NCBI RefSeq assembly: GCF_003610295.1
Contig: NZ_RAPV01000001.1
Coordinates: 1,178,001-1,242,000 of the forward strand
Length of the DNA stretch: 64,000 nt
Source: Paraburkholderia sp. BL23I1N1
GTDB lineage: Bacteria > Pseudomonadota > Gammaproteobacteria > Burkholderiales > Burkholderiaceae
Direction of reading: 5' to 3'
Positions 11,136 to 19,129 of the stretch are shown here, in pieces; position 1 is the first letter of the stretch, and every line of letters begins with the position of its first letter. The notes beneath the pieces were generated by a model. The model was given only the letters and a program-made list of their open reading frames with translations. It was not told where the DNA came from and did no database searches. Both the position numbers and the translations under genes were made by a program.

Positions 11136-11399
11136 TTAGTCCAGCTTGAATTGCGTGACGGCACTGGCAAGACTCACGGCCTGGCCTTGCAGCGCAGCGT
11201 CCTGCAGCGGGTTGATCATCTGCCTATTCGCGGCGATGCCGTCCGCATGACCGCTTTCGACCGCGTTCAGACTGCTTTCGATGGCATCGGCGTTATACGA
11301 GTTGGCGACGACATAGTTGAGAGCCGCGTTAGCAGCGAGCGCAACCACAACGATGGCGACGCACAGGGCGACGATGCGCGCGCGAATGGAGGAGAACAT
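11136..11399 (-). pseudogene. Internally deleted chemoreceptor remnant
   Basis: The 87-residue product starts like a chemoreceptor (MFSSIRARIVALCVAIVVVA, a transmembrane helix, then a periplasmic segment up to GIAANRQMINPLQDAALQ) and ends like a chemoreceptor C-terminus (LQGQAVSLASAVTQFKLD). The second transmembrane helix, HAMP and signalling domain are missing. The join sits where the two ends share LQDxA-like sequence, so an in-frame deletion by short-repeat recombination is a reasonable explanation. The product, if made, could insert in the membrane but cannot signal. The start at 11399 is the point where the family N-terminus begins. Confidence 0.6.
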
Positions 11400-11703
11400 G
11401 TCGGGAGTCTTTCGGAGTAAGCAGTAAGCAGTAAGCCGTAGTCGGTGAGGCGGGAGCCTCATACGCGGTATACGGCGTAGGCAGTGGGGACTTGAGCGGG
11501 TAATGCTTTCAGTTTCTGACCACGGCCGGCAACGCCGCTTGTGGCGGCGCGCCGCGATGCTACACGTTTTTTCGAGCGCAGCGGGGTTTTCAATGGATGC
11601 CGAAACAACGCCCCGGCAGTGAATTGCAGGGCGCTGTATTCGTATGACAATAGCGGCGGGTATGACGCTATGCGAGGCTATGTGTCGATGCGGGCAGACG
11701 GTT
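11400..11703. other. Intergenic stretch without a supported gene
   Basis: About 300 bases between the chemoreceptor remnant and the 3' end of the MocR gene. A short repeated AGTAAGC pattern (around 11415-11435) and TACGCGGTATACGGCGTA near 11463 are visible. The short frames show no family resemblance. Confidence 0.45.
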
Positions 11704-13095
11704 TCACATCACTGGAGAATGCAGATGATGCGGATGGTCGAGTGTCTCGCCCACAATGCGCAGTGCCTCTTGGCATTCGTCGCGCGTTTTTGAGCCACCG
11801 AGACACACACGCATTGCGTTCGGGGGATTGCCGTCGGTGGAAAAGGCCGCCCCCGCAACGGCGGCAATGCCCTGATTGCGCAGTTGCAACGCGAGTTCGG
11901 AAGCACTCCAGCCGCTGTCGGCCGGTACCGTCAACCACAAATGAAAGCCGTCCGGATGGGCTTCGTAAGGCCACGCTTCAAGCATGCGCGATGCGATCGC
12001 CTGACGTGCGCGTGATTCATTGCGGATCGCGTTGAGCATATCGAGCGCGGTGCCGTCTACGATCCACTGCGTCGCGAGCGTGACCGTGAACGGACTCGCC
12101 ATCACGGTTGTCGCACGCAACGCGCCGGCGAGGCGCTGCGTCTGCCTCGCAGTTGGCGCGTGCAGATGCGCGACGCGCAAACCGGCGCCGAGACTCTTCG
12201 ATAAACCCGTCACGTAGTAGGTCAGTTCGGGGGCGAAGCTCGCGAGCGCATCGGGCGCACTCTGCGGCAGCATCGCATACGCATCGTCTTCGATGATCGG
12301 GACGCTGTAGCGCAACGCGACGTCGGCGAGCGCCTCGCGCCGTTTGTGCATGAGCGTAAGCGTGCTCGGGTTCTGCAGCGTCGGATTGCAATAGAACGCG
12401 CTCGGCTTGTCGGTCTTGCAGAGTGCTTCGAAGGCGTGGGCGAGCGGACCTTCGGCGTCGCGCGGCAGGGCTTGCAGACGCACGCCAAGCTGCGCGGCAA
12501 TGGCCTTGATGCCCGGGTAAGCAAGTGTGTCGAGACAGATCGTGCCGCCGGGCCGCGCCAACTGCGAGACGAGCGCCACCAGCGCGCTATGAATGCCGGG
12601 GCACACCAGCACGTTCTGCGCGTCGCAATGCGGCACGCGACGCTTCAGCCATGCAGCGCCCGCGTCCTTGTCGGCGGCCGAGCCGCCGAAGTCCTGATAA
12701 CGCAGCAACTGGTAGGGATCGCTGCCGCTCATCAGGCGCGCTGCCGAATCGCGCAAACGGGCTGCGTAATCGGGCGGCTCGGGTGGGGTATTCATCGACA
12801 TCTCGATGCTGCTGCCGCCGGCGAGCGGCAAGGTAGCGGTCCGGCCACGCACGAAGGTGCCGCTGCCCGCGCGCGAATCGAGCAGGCCGCGCTTGCGCGC
12901 TTCCGCATACGCGCGCGCCACCGTCGTGTAGTTCAGCGCGAGTTCCTCGGCCAGATCGCGCAGCCCCGGCAAGCGGTCGCGTGGACGCAGGCGGCCGGTG
13001 GCGAGATCTTCTTCGATCAGATCGGGAATCGCGAGGTAGGCCGGCTTGCGGGTGTCGGCGAGGCGTTTGATCCAGTGATGTGTCGGGCTGCTCAT
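11704..13095 (-). CDS. MocR/GntR-type regulator with aminotransferase-like domain
   Basis: A 463-residue protein. Residues about 5-75 form a GntR winged helix (PGLRDLAEELALNYTTVARA, then YAEARKRGLLDSR). Residues about 110-460 form a fold-type I aminotransferase domain with the PLP-site region YYVTGLSKSLGAGLRVAHLH, whose lysine would bind the cofactor. The ATG at 13095 (MSSPTHHWIKRLAD) suits the family; a longer in-frame start overlaps the upstream region. It is divergent from the nitrilase cluster, with a 34-bp inverted repeat between them. It is therefore the probable regulator of that cluster, responding to an amine, amino acid or PLP-linked ligand. The regulatory target is inferred from arrangement and motif. 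Confidence 0.88.
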   Translation of the reverse strand: MSSPTHHWIKRLADTRKPAYLAIPDLIEEDLATGRLRPRDRLPGLRDLAEELALNYTTVARAYAEARKRGLLDSRAGSGTFVRGRTATLPLAGGSSIEMSMNTPPEPPDYAARLRDSAARLMSGSDPYQLLRYQDFGGSAADKDAGAAWLKRRVPHCDAQNVLVCPGIHSALVALVSQLARPGGTICLDTLAYPGIKAIAAQLGVRLQALPRDAEGPLAHAFEALCKTDKPSAFYCNPTLQNPSTLTLMHKRREALADVALRYSVPIIEDDAYAMLPQSAPDALASFAPELTYYVTGLSKSLGAGLRVAHLHAPTARQTQRLAGALRATTVMASPFTVTLATQWIVDGTALDMLNAIRNESRARQAIASRMLEAWPYEAHPDGFHLWLTVPADSGWSASELALQLRNQGIAAVAGAAFSTDGNPPNAMRVCLGGSKTRDECQEALRIVGETLDHPHHLHSPVM

Positions 13096-13119
13096 TTGTA
13101 GCCTTCGGCTGGGGGGGAT

Positions 13120-13153
13120 GATCATTGATCGCATTCGGATGCGATCAATGATC
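13120..13153. promoter_or_regulatory. Long inverted repeat, candidate MocR operator
   Basis: Two perfect 15-bp arms (13120-13134 and 13139-13153, left arm GATCATTGATCGCAT) face each other around TCGG. The internal decamer TTGATCGCAT occurs again at 13336-13345, next to the start region of the nitrilase cluster, followed by a partial inverse (GATCAATG, about 13356-13363). Sites at both ends of a 347-bp divergent gap fit a regulator that acts on both promoters. Binding is inferred. Confidence 0.6.
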
Positions 13154-13442
13154 GGATTGATCGTCTGTGGTGAATGAGTGCACCACGCCGACTCGTCTCA
13201 GCGGGAAAATCGCACTCGGCTGGTGCGATATCGCGGGGTTCAGGGCGATTACCCGCGACGCCCCGGCTATATGCAACCTTCGCGCCAAAAAATTTTTCGC
13301 GTCGCATGTCGAATCGAGGCGGAATTGATTGCTGATTGATCGCATTTGCGTGACCGATCAATGGCACGGCCGTTGCATTAAGAGAAGCGCGCACGGATTG
13401 AACGCGCCATCTTTTACTTAGCAAACCTGATCGGAGAGTGTC

Positions 13443-13925
13443 ATGCCAGCCGTCAACAAACCGCTGCATCAGAAAGGCGATTACCTTGTCGACTACGAAG
13501 AGAAAGTCTTCGAAGATGTGAAGGCCGAAACTGGCGAGAAGGCACTCGTCACGTTCCATACGGTCGCGTTCGAGGGGTCGATCGGCTTCGTCAATCTGTT
13601 GCAGGCCACGCGTTTGCAACGCAAGGGCTTCGAGACGTCGGTGCTGCTTTACGGGCCGGGTGTCACGCTCGGTCTGCAACGCGGCTTTCCAACGCTTGGC
13701 GACGAAGCATTCCCTGGCCACCTGAACTTCAACAAGCAACTGATGAAGTTCATGGAAGAGGGCGGCAAGGTGTACGCCTGCCGCTTCGCGCTGCAAGCTT
13801 TGTATGGGCACGGCGAGGCTTCGCTGATCGAAGGCATCCGCCCGATCAGTCCGCTCGACGTGCTGGATATTCAGCTGCTTCATCGCAAGGACAACGCACT
13901 GATCATCCACACGTGGACGGTTTGA
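13443..13925 (+). CDS. MSMEG_0572/Sll0783-family nitrogen-starvation protein
   Basis: A 160-residue protein with a DsrE-like alpha/beta pattern ([55 protein letters not shown]). It matches my memory of the first gene of the Nit1C nitrilase cluster, known as Sll0783 in Synechocystis, where it responds to nitrogen starvation. GGAGAG lies upstream of the ATG at 13443. It is followed 19 bases later by the nitrilase gene and starts a run of eight plus-strand genes with short gaps or overlaps. The molecular function is unknown; a sulfur-relay or small-molecule carrier role would be speculation. Confidence 0.85.
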   Translation: MPAVNKPLHQKGDYLVDYEEKVFEDVKAETGEKALVTFHTVAFEGSIGFVNLLQATRLQRKGFETSVLLYGPGVTLGLQRGFPTLGDEAFPGHLNFNKQLMKFMEEGGKVYACRFALQALYGHGEASLIEGIRPISPLDVLDIQLLHRKDNALIIHTWTV

Positions 13926-13944
13926 CGAGAGGCGGGTGACCACT

Positions 13945-14910
13945 ATGTCCGACAAACGCATCGTGCGTGCCGCCGCGGTCCAGATTGCACCGGACTTCGA
14001 ACGCAGCGGCGGCACCCTCGGGAAGGTATGCGAGGCCATCGAGCAGGCGGCGCACGAAGGCGTGCAACTGATCGTGTTCCCTGAGACCTTCGTGCCGTAC
14101 TACCCGTACTTTTCTTTCGTGCGTCCGCCAGTTGCGTCCGGCGCCGATCACATGAAGCTTTACGAGGAAGCCGTGATCGTACCGGGCCCGGTGACGCAGG
14201 CGATGGCCGAGCGGGCGCGTTTGCATCGGATGGTGGTGGTGCTCGGCGTCAATGAGCGCGATCACGGCAGCCTCTACAACACGCAGTTGATCTTCGACGT
14301 GGACGGCCAACTGGTGCTCAAGCGCCGCAAGATCACGCCGACGTTTCATGAACGGATGATCTGGGGGCAGGGCGACGCGGCCGGCTTGAAAGTCGCGCAA
14401 ACGGCGGTGGCGCGCGTCGGCGCGCTCGCCTGCTGGGAGCATTACAACCCGCTCGCGCGCTATGCCTTGATGACGCAGCACGAAGAGATTCATTGCAGCC
14501 AGTTTCCCGGCTCGCTGGTGGGCCCGATCTTCGCCGACCAGATCGAGGTGACGATCCGGCATCACGCATTGGAGTCGGGCTGCTTCGTGGTTAATGCAAC
14601 CGGCTGGCTGACTGAAGCGCAGATTGCATCGGTCACACCCGATACGAATTTGCAGAAGGCGTTGCGCGGCGGCTGCAACACCGCGATCGTGTCGCCGGAA
14701 GGACAGCATCTGGCACAGCCGCTACGCGAGGGCGAAGGCATGGTGATTGCCGATCTCGACATGGCCTTGATCACCAAGCGCAAACGCATGATGGATTCAG
14801 TCGGCCACTACGCGCGGCCGGAATTGCTGAGTCTTGCGATCAAACCGGCGGCCGGCGGAAACCGTCGCGCCGATGCCGGTCTGGTCCAGTGTTTCGAACA
14901 CCGGCTTTAA
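13945..14910 (+). CDS. Nitrilase, Nit1 (Nit6803-like) type
   Basis: A 321-residue carbon-nitrogen hydrolase with the catalytic triad visible: E47 in [14 protein letters not shown]129 in LKRRKITPT and C163 in ACWEHYNPL. The WEHYNPL context is characteristic of true nitrilases, as opposed to amidases. The ATG at 13945 gives the usual N-terminus ([16 protein letters not shown]); a GTG nine bases upstream is also in frame. It converts an organic nitrile to the carboxylate and ammonia. In this gene order it belongs to the conserved Nit1C cluster, whose natural nitrile is not settled; Nit1C has been linked in the literature to growth on cyanide as nitrogen source. Cytoplasmic. Confidence 0.93.
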   Translation: MSDKRIVRAAAVQIAPDFERSGGTLGKVCEAIEQAAHEGVQLIVFPETFVPYYPYFSFVRPPVASGADHMKLYEEAVIVPGPVTQAMAERARLHRMVVVLGVNERDHGSLYNTQLIFDVDGQLVLKRRKITPTFHERMIWGQGDAAGLKVAQTAVARVGALACWEHYNPLARYALMTQHEEIHCSQFPGSLVGPIFADQIEVTIRHHALESGCFVVNATGWLTEAQIASVTPDTNLQKALRGGCNTAIVSPEGQHLAQPLREGEGMVIADLDMALITKRKRMMDSVGHYARPELLSLAIKPAAGGNRRADAGLVQCFEHRL

Positions 14911-14930
14911 TTCAAACGAGGGATGGCGCG

Positions 14931-16043
14931 ATGAACTCCAGCGAGACACTGTCGGCAGCGAGCCGGCAATTGATGACTGAATTGCAGTCGGCCGGTTTGC
15001 GGCTCGTGTCGCCGGATGCGGGCGCCGCGAGCCGGCGTGGCGGCGCGGGACCCTCGGACCACAAAGCGGTGACGGTGAACGGCGTGACGATCATGGTGCC
15101 GGTGCATACGAGCACCGCCTGGCGCTCGCCGTTCGTCGCAGAGACGCCGGACGTAAATGGCTCGAGCGCCTTGCTGCGCGGCACGATTCCGATTGCCAAT
15201 ATCAGCTTTCCCAAAGCGCCACGCTTTTACGGCATGCAGACGCTCGACGGCGTGCCTTACTCGCACATTGCCGCGCTGCATAGTGCGGACGTGCTGGCCA
15301 CGACGGTGCTGCAAACCTGCATCCGCTATGAGAGCCGCCGCAAGAGTTGCAAGTTCTGCGCGATTGGGCAATCGCTCGCGGCAGGTCGCACGATTGCACG
15401 CAAGACGCCGGAGCAATTGGCCGAAGTGGCACGCGCAGCCGTATTGCTCGACGGCGTCAAGCATATGGTGCTGACCACCGGCACGCCGCCCACGTCCGAT
15501 CGCGGCGCGCAGATCCTGTGCGAAAGCGCGTTCGCGATCAAAGCGGCGGTCGATCTGCCGATCCAGGCGCAATGCGAGCCACCCGACGACGATCGCTGGT
15601 TCGCGCGCATGAAAGCGAGTGGCATCGATACGCTCGGCATGCATCTCGAAGTGGTGACGCCCGCATTGCGCGAACGCATCATGCCGGGAAAAGCGAGCGT
15701 GCCGCTGGCGCGCTACATGGAAGCGTTCAAGGCCGCGGTGGCCGTGTTCGGACGCGGCCAGGTCAGCACGTACATCCTTGCCGGTCTTGGCGATAGCGCG
15801 GAGGCGATTCTGGCCATGTCGCGCGAGTTGATCGAACTCGGTGTCTATCCGTTCGTTGTGCCGTTCGTACCGATTAGCGGCACACCGCTCGAAGATCATC
15901 CCGCACCCACGCCCGAGTTTATGAAGTCGGTTCTGCAACCGCTTGGCAGCATGCTCAACACCGCGGCCATGCGATCGAGCGATATCAAGGCCGGTTGCGG
16001 CAAATGCGGCGCGTGTTCGTCGTTGTCGTCGTACGAGGAGTGA
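14931..16043 (+). CDS. MSMEG_0568-family radical SAM protein
   Basis: A 370-residue protein related to the biotin synthase-like radical SAM group. Its cluster motif is C130-x9-C140-x2-C143 ([15 protein letters not shown]), clearly longer than the canonical C-x3-C-x2-C. A second cysteine set sits at the C-terminus, C356-x2-C359-x2-C362 (GCGKCGAC), and could bind an auxiliary cluster. The ATG at 14931 follows a GAGGG stretch; 20 bases separate it from the nitrilase stop. The stop is next to the acetyltransferase start. It probably generates a 5'-deoxyadenosyl radical for a step in making or breaking the cluster's nitrile. The reaction is unknown. Confidence 0.88.
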   Translation: MNSSETLSAASRQLMTELQSAGLRLVSPDAGAASRRGGAGPSDHKAVTVNGVTIMVPVHTSTAWRSPFVAETPDVNGSSALLRGTIPIANISFPKAPRFYGMQTLDGVPYSHIAALHSADVLATTVLQTCIRYESRRKSCKFCAIGQSLAAGRTIARKTPEQLAEVARAAVLLDGVKHMVLTTGTPPTSDRGAQILCESAFAIKAAVDLPIQAQCEPPDDDRWFARMKASGIDTLGMHLEVVTPALRERIMPGKASVPLARYMEAFKAAVAVFGRGQVSTYILAGLGDSAEAILAMSRELIELGVYPFVVPFVPISGTPLEDHPAPTPEFMKSVLQPLGSMLNTAAMRSSDIKAGCGKCGACSSLSSYEE

Positions 16044-16045
16044 TC

Positions 16046-16645
16046 ATGTTCGGTGAAGCGATTGCAGGCGAGGCGCTTGACGGCGAATCGGTTTTCGCGC
16101 CCTATGTGCCGAGCGAATTCCGCATCAAGTGGACGACGCTGGATTGGGAAGCCGACGAAGCGTACAAGCTGCGACGCGCGGTGTTCTGCATCGAGCAGGG
16201 CATTATTGTCAGCGACGATCGGGACGATACCGACCTGCACGCACAGCAACTGGTGGCGGTGAGTTGTGTTGCCGGCATGCCGGAGCAGGTGGTCGGCACG
16301 GTGCGGATTCATCGCGACAAGGGCAGCGTGTGGTTCGGTTCGCGCCTGGCCGTGCACGCCGCGTTTCGCCGTCACGGAAAAATCGGTGCGACGCTGATTC
16401 GTCTCGCCGTGAGCAGTGCCCATGCGCTCGGCTGCGAGACCTTTCTCGCCCATGTGCAAAGCCAGAATGTGCCGCTCTTTTGCGCGATGCATTGGGACGT
16501 GCTTGCAGAGGAAACCTTGTTGGGCCGGCCGCATCATCTGATGCAGGCGCAACTGGACTGGTACCCCCCGTGTGTGACGCCGTATAGCGGCTTCGTGACT
16601 CATACGCAAGCGCACAGTGCGGCTTCCGCACGGAGCGCGGCATGA
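16046..16645 (+). CDS. MSMEG_0567/Sll0786-family GNAT N-acetyltransferase
   Basis: A 199-residue GNAT-fold protein. The acetyl-CoA-binding region reads SRLAVHAAFRRHGKIGATLI, and the C-terminal strand ends in HHLMQAQLDWYPPC. The ATG at 16046 is two bases after the radical SAM stop; a longer in-frame reading would overlap that gene. The end overlaps the next start by four bases (ATGA), so translation is probably coupled. In some other organisms this domain is fused to the AIR-synthase-like domain encoded next; here they are separate genes. It presumably acylates an amine made by the pathway; the substrate is unknown. Confidence 0.87.
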   Translation: MFGEAIAGEALDGESVFAPYVPSEFRIKWTTLDWEADEAYKLRRAVFCIEQGIIVSDDRDDTDLHAQQLVAVSCVAGMPEQVVGTVRIHRDKGSVWFGSRLAVHAAFRRHGKIGATLIRLAVSSAHALGCETFLAHVQSQNVPLFCAMHWDVLAEETLLGRPHHLMQAQLDWYPPCVTPYSGFVTHTQAHSAASARSAA

Positions 16646-17628
16646 GGAGCGTGGCCGATCTCGTCGCCGGCCTGCGCGAGAGTCGCGGGTTTCGGCACAA
16701 GACGGATATCGTCGATGTGGTCGGCTCACTCGCACGCCATCTGCCTGGCGGCACGCAGGGTCTCGCGCAGGCCGTCGCACTGGGTGACGACTGCGCGGCC
16801 ATCGCCGATGGCGATGCTTACCTGCTGTTCGCCATCGAGGGCATCGTCAGTGATTTCGTGAGCGCAATGCCGTGGTTCGCCGGCTACAGCAGCGTAATGG
16901 TCAACATCAGCGATATCTACGCGATGGGCGGGCGGCCGCTGGCGGTGGTCGATGCGCTATGGAGTCGAGGCATCGATGCGGCCGACGACGTGCTTGCCGG
17001 CATGGCGGCGGCCTCCGTCGCTTACGGTGTGCCAATAGTCGGCGGTCATACCAATACGCGCAGCGATACGGCGCAACTTGCGGTGTCGATTGTGGGACGC
17101 GCGAAAGCGCTGCTGTCGAGTTTCAATGCGAAGCCCGGTGACTGCTTGATGATGGCCGTCGATTTGCGCGGCCACTTCGAGGAACCCTATCCATTCTGGA
17201 ACGCGTCGGTGGGGGCGCCGCATGAACGTTTGAGAGCGGATCTCGAACTGCTTGCGCGGCTAGCGGAAAGTGGCCTATGTGACGCGGCGAAGGACATCAG
17301 CATGGCCGGCACACTCGGCACGGCGTTGATGTTGCTCGAGTGCTCGCGGGTGGGCGCACGGATTGATCTCGAATGCATCCCGAAGCCTGCAGACGTTCCC
17401 TTGTCGCGTTGGGTCACCGCATTTCCGAGCTTCGGCTATCTGTTATCAGTGAGGGAAGAGAAGGTGGACGCCGTCCAGGCGCAGTTCGATTCGCGTTCGC
17501 TCGCTTGCGCCGTGATCGGTTCGGTCGACGCGACGTGCGAGGTGGTTTTGCGTCAACACGATGAGGTCGCTGTGTTGTGGGATTTCAACCGGGAGCCGTT
17601 CATGGTCGCGAAGGACGGTCCCCAATGA
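16642..17628 (+). CDS. Sll0787-family AIR synthase-like protein
   Basis: A 328-residue PurM/SelD-like protein: N-terminal ATP-binding half (ALGDDCAAIADGDAYLLFAI, then MVNISDIYAMGGRPLAVVDA) and C-terminal half (AAKDISMAGTLGTALMLLEC). These are the marks of an ATP-dependent enzyme that activates an amide or carbonyl oxygen, as in AIR synthase and thiamine-phosphate kinase. The start overlaps the acetyltransferase stop and the stop overlaps the glycosyltransferase start, both by ATGA. In the Nit1C cluster it may phosphorylate or dehydrate an intermediate, for example an amide toward a nitrile. That last step is inference. Confidence 0.87.
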   Translation: MRSVADLVAGLRESRGFRHKTDIVDVVGSLARHLPGGTQGLAQAVALGDDCAAIADGDAYLLFAIEGIVSDFVSAMPWFAGYSSVMVNISDIYAMGGRPLAVVDALWSRGIDAADDVLAGMAAASVAYGVPIVGGHTNTRSDTAQLAVSIVGRAKALLSSFNAKPGDCLMMAVDLRGHFEEPYPFWNASVGAPHERLRADLELLARLAESGLCDAAKDISMAGTLGTALMLLECSRVGARIDLECIPKPADVPLSRWVTAFPSFGYLLSVREEKVDAVQAQFDSRSLACAVIGSVDATCEVVLRQHDEVAVLWDFNREPFMVAKDGPQ

Positions 17629-18800
17629 ACGCGCTGCGCATCGCGTTACTGACGCATTCGGTCAATCCGCGTGGCGGCGTAGTGCACACGCTTGAACTGG
17701 CGACCGCGTTGACTGCGCTCGGTCATGACGTGACTGTCTTTGCGCCGGCCGTGCCGGGTGACACGTTGTTTCGCCTGCCGTCGTGCCGCGTGGTCTATGC
17801 GCCAATCACGCTGTCCCAGTCCGGCACGGTAGCGATGGTGGAGGCGAGGATTGACGCATTCAGGCAGACGTTGATGGAACACGACGCGTGGTCGTTCGAT
17901 GTGCTGCACGCGCAGGACAGTATCAGCGGCAACGCACTCGCCGAGCTGAGAGCGCAAGGGCTCATTCGCGGTTTCATGCGTACCGTTCATCACCTTGATC
18001 ATTTCGACGATCCACGTCTCGCCGCATGGCAGCGGCGGGCGTACGAGGATGCGGAGCAAGTGCTGTGCGTGAGCGATACGTGGACACGCGAGATGCATTC
18101 GACTTTCGGCATTGCCGCGGTGACCGTGCCGAACGGCGTCGACATCGCGCGCTTTACGCCTGATGAGGATGCACACGACGCGCATATCAGACTGCGCTTG
18201 GGCATTGCTGGTGGCCCGCTCGTACTTTCAGTGGGCGGTATCGAAGCGCGCAAGAACACACTCGCCCTGCTAGAAGCGTTCGCGTTGGTGCTGCGCACGT
18301 TGCCGGGCGCGCAACTTGTGATTGCCGGCGGTGCCAGCCTGCTCGACCACGACGCCTACGCGCGCGGCATGCTTAAGCGAGCGGCGGAGTTGGGGTTGTC
18401 GATTGGTCCGGACGAAAGCGTGGTCGTGACCGGGCCGCTCGAAGACGCTGCAATGCCCGCGCTCTTTCGCAGCGCGGACGTGTTGTCGATGGTGTCGTTG
18501 CGGGAGGGCTTCGGCCTGGTGGTGCTGGAGGCGCTTGCCAGCGGCACGCGGGTGGTTGTCTCGGCAATCGCACCGTTCACCGGATACCTCGACGACACCA
18601 CCTGTTACTGGGCAAATCCGGCCGATGTCGGGTCGATAGCGACGGCCTTGCTACACGCTCTCAGCGGCAACGGTAGCCGTATTGATTTCGACGGGGCAGT
18701 GCCTGCGTTACTCGCACGCTTTAGCTGGGCGGCAAGCGCACGGCGTCACGTCGATGTGTACCGCCAATTGCTTGCAACGCGCGCGTTAGCTATTCATTGA
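17625..18800 (+). CDS. MSMEG_0565-family glycosyltransferase (GT4 type)
   Basis: A 391-residue GT-B glycosyltransferase. The N-terminal acceptor domain starts MNALRIALLTHSVNPRGGVV. The C-terminal donor domain carries VLSVGGIEARKNTLALLEAF and the E-x7-E region SLREGFGLVVLEALASGTRV. The ATG at 17625 overlaps the previous stop. It presumably attaches a sugar from an activated nucleotide donor to the cluster product. Donor and acceptor are unknown. The presence of a glycosyltransferase argues that the cluster builds a compound and does not only degrade a nitrile. Confidence 0.88.
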   Translation: MNALRIALLTHSVNPRGGVVHTLELATALTALGHDVTVFAPAVPGDTLFRLPSCRVVYAPITLSQSGTVAMVEARIDAFRQTLMEHDAWSFDVLHAQDSISGNALAELRAQGLIRGFMRTVHHLDHFDDPRLAAWQRRAYEDAEQVLCVSDTWTREMHSTFGIAAVTVPNGVDIARFTPDEDAHDAHIRLRLGIAGGPLVLSVGGIEARKNTLALLEAFALVLRTLPGAQLVIAGGASLLDHDAYARGMLKRAAELGLSIGPDESVVVTGPLEDAAMPALFRSADVLSMVSLREGFGLVVLEALASGTRVVVSAIAPFTGYLDDTTCYWANPADVGSIATALLHALSGNGSRIDFDGAVPALLARFSWAASARRHVDVYRQLLATRALAIH

Positions 18801-18817
18801 TCGATTGAGGATTTGCC

Positions 18818-19102
18818 ATGCCTGTTATGCATTTTCGGATTCAGTGGCCCGATGGCGATGAAGCGAACTGTTATTCGCCGTCGCTCGTCATCGCCGATTT
18901 CTTCACGCCTGGCGACGCTTATGCGCTGGACGATTTCGTCGAACGTTCGCGACAGGCGTTAGGTATCGCTTCGGAGCGCGTGCGCGAGAAGTACGGCTTT
19001 GCCTGCTCGGCGGCGATGGACCAGCTCGCGCAGATCGAACGCGAAGCCGAGCGTTTTCGCGATCGGCCCGAGGCAACCGTCAAGGTTATCGAATTCAGCT
19101 AG
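18818..19102 (+). CDS. MSMEG_0570-family nitrogen-starvation protein
   Basis: A 94-residue protein starting MPVMHFRIQWPDGDEANCYS, with a predicted short beta unit and a helical C-terminal half (IEREAERFRDRPEATVKVIE). It has no signal peptide and no recognised catalytic motif. It lies 17 bases after the glycosyltransferase and 27 bases before the flavoprotein gene. Its size and gene order match the small conserved member of Nit1C clusters. The start has GATTGAGGAT upstream. The function is unknown; a binding or scaffold role is possible. Confidence 0.83.
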   Translation: MPVMHFRIQWPDGDEANCYSPSLVIADFFTPGDAYALDDFVERSRQALGIASERVREKYGFACSAAMDQLAQIEREAERFRDRPEATVKVIEFS

Positions 19103-19129
19103 GCGCTTATTTTTTGCAGAGGACGCATC

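Noticed and set aside
13122..14039. A 305-codon minus-strand frame over the start of the Nit1C cluster
   Set aside because: It lies opposite a conserved gene and over the palindromic control region; no recognisable domain.
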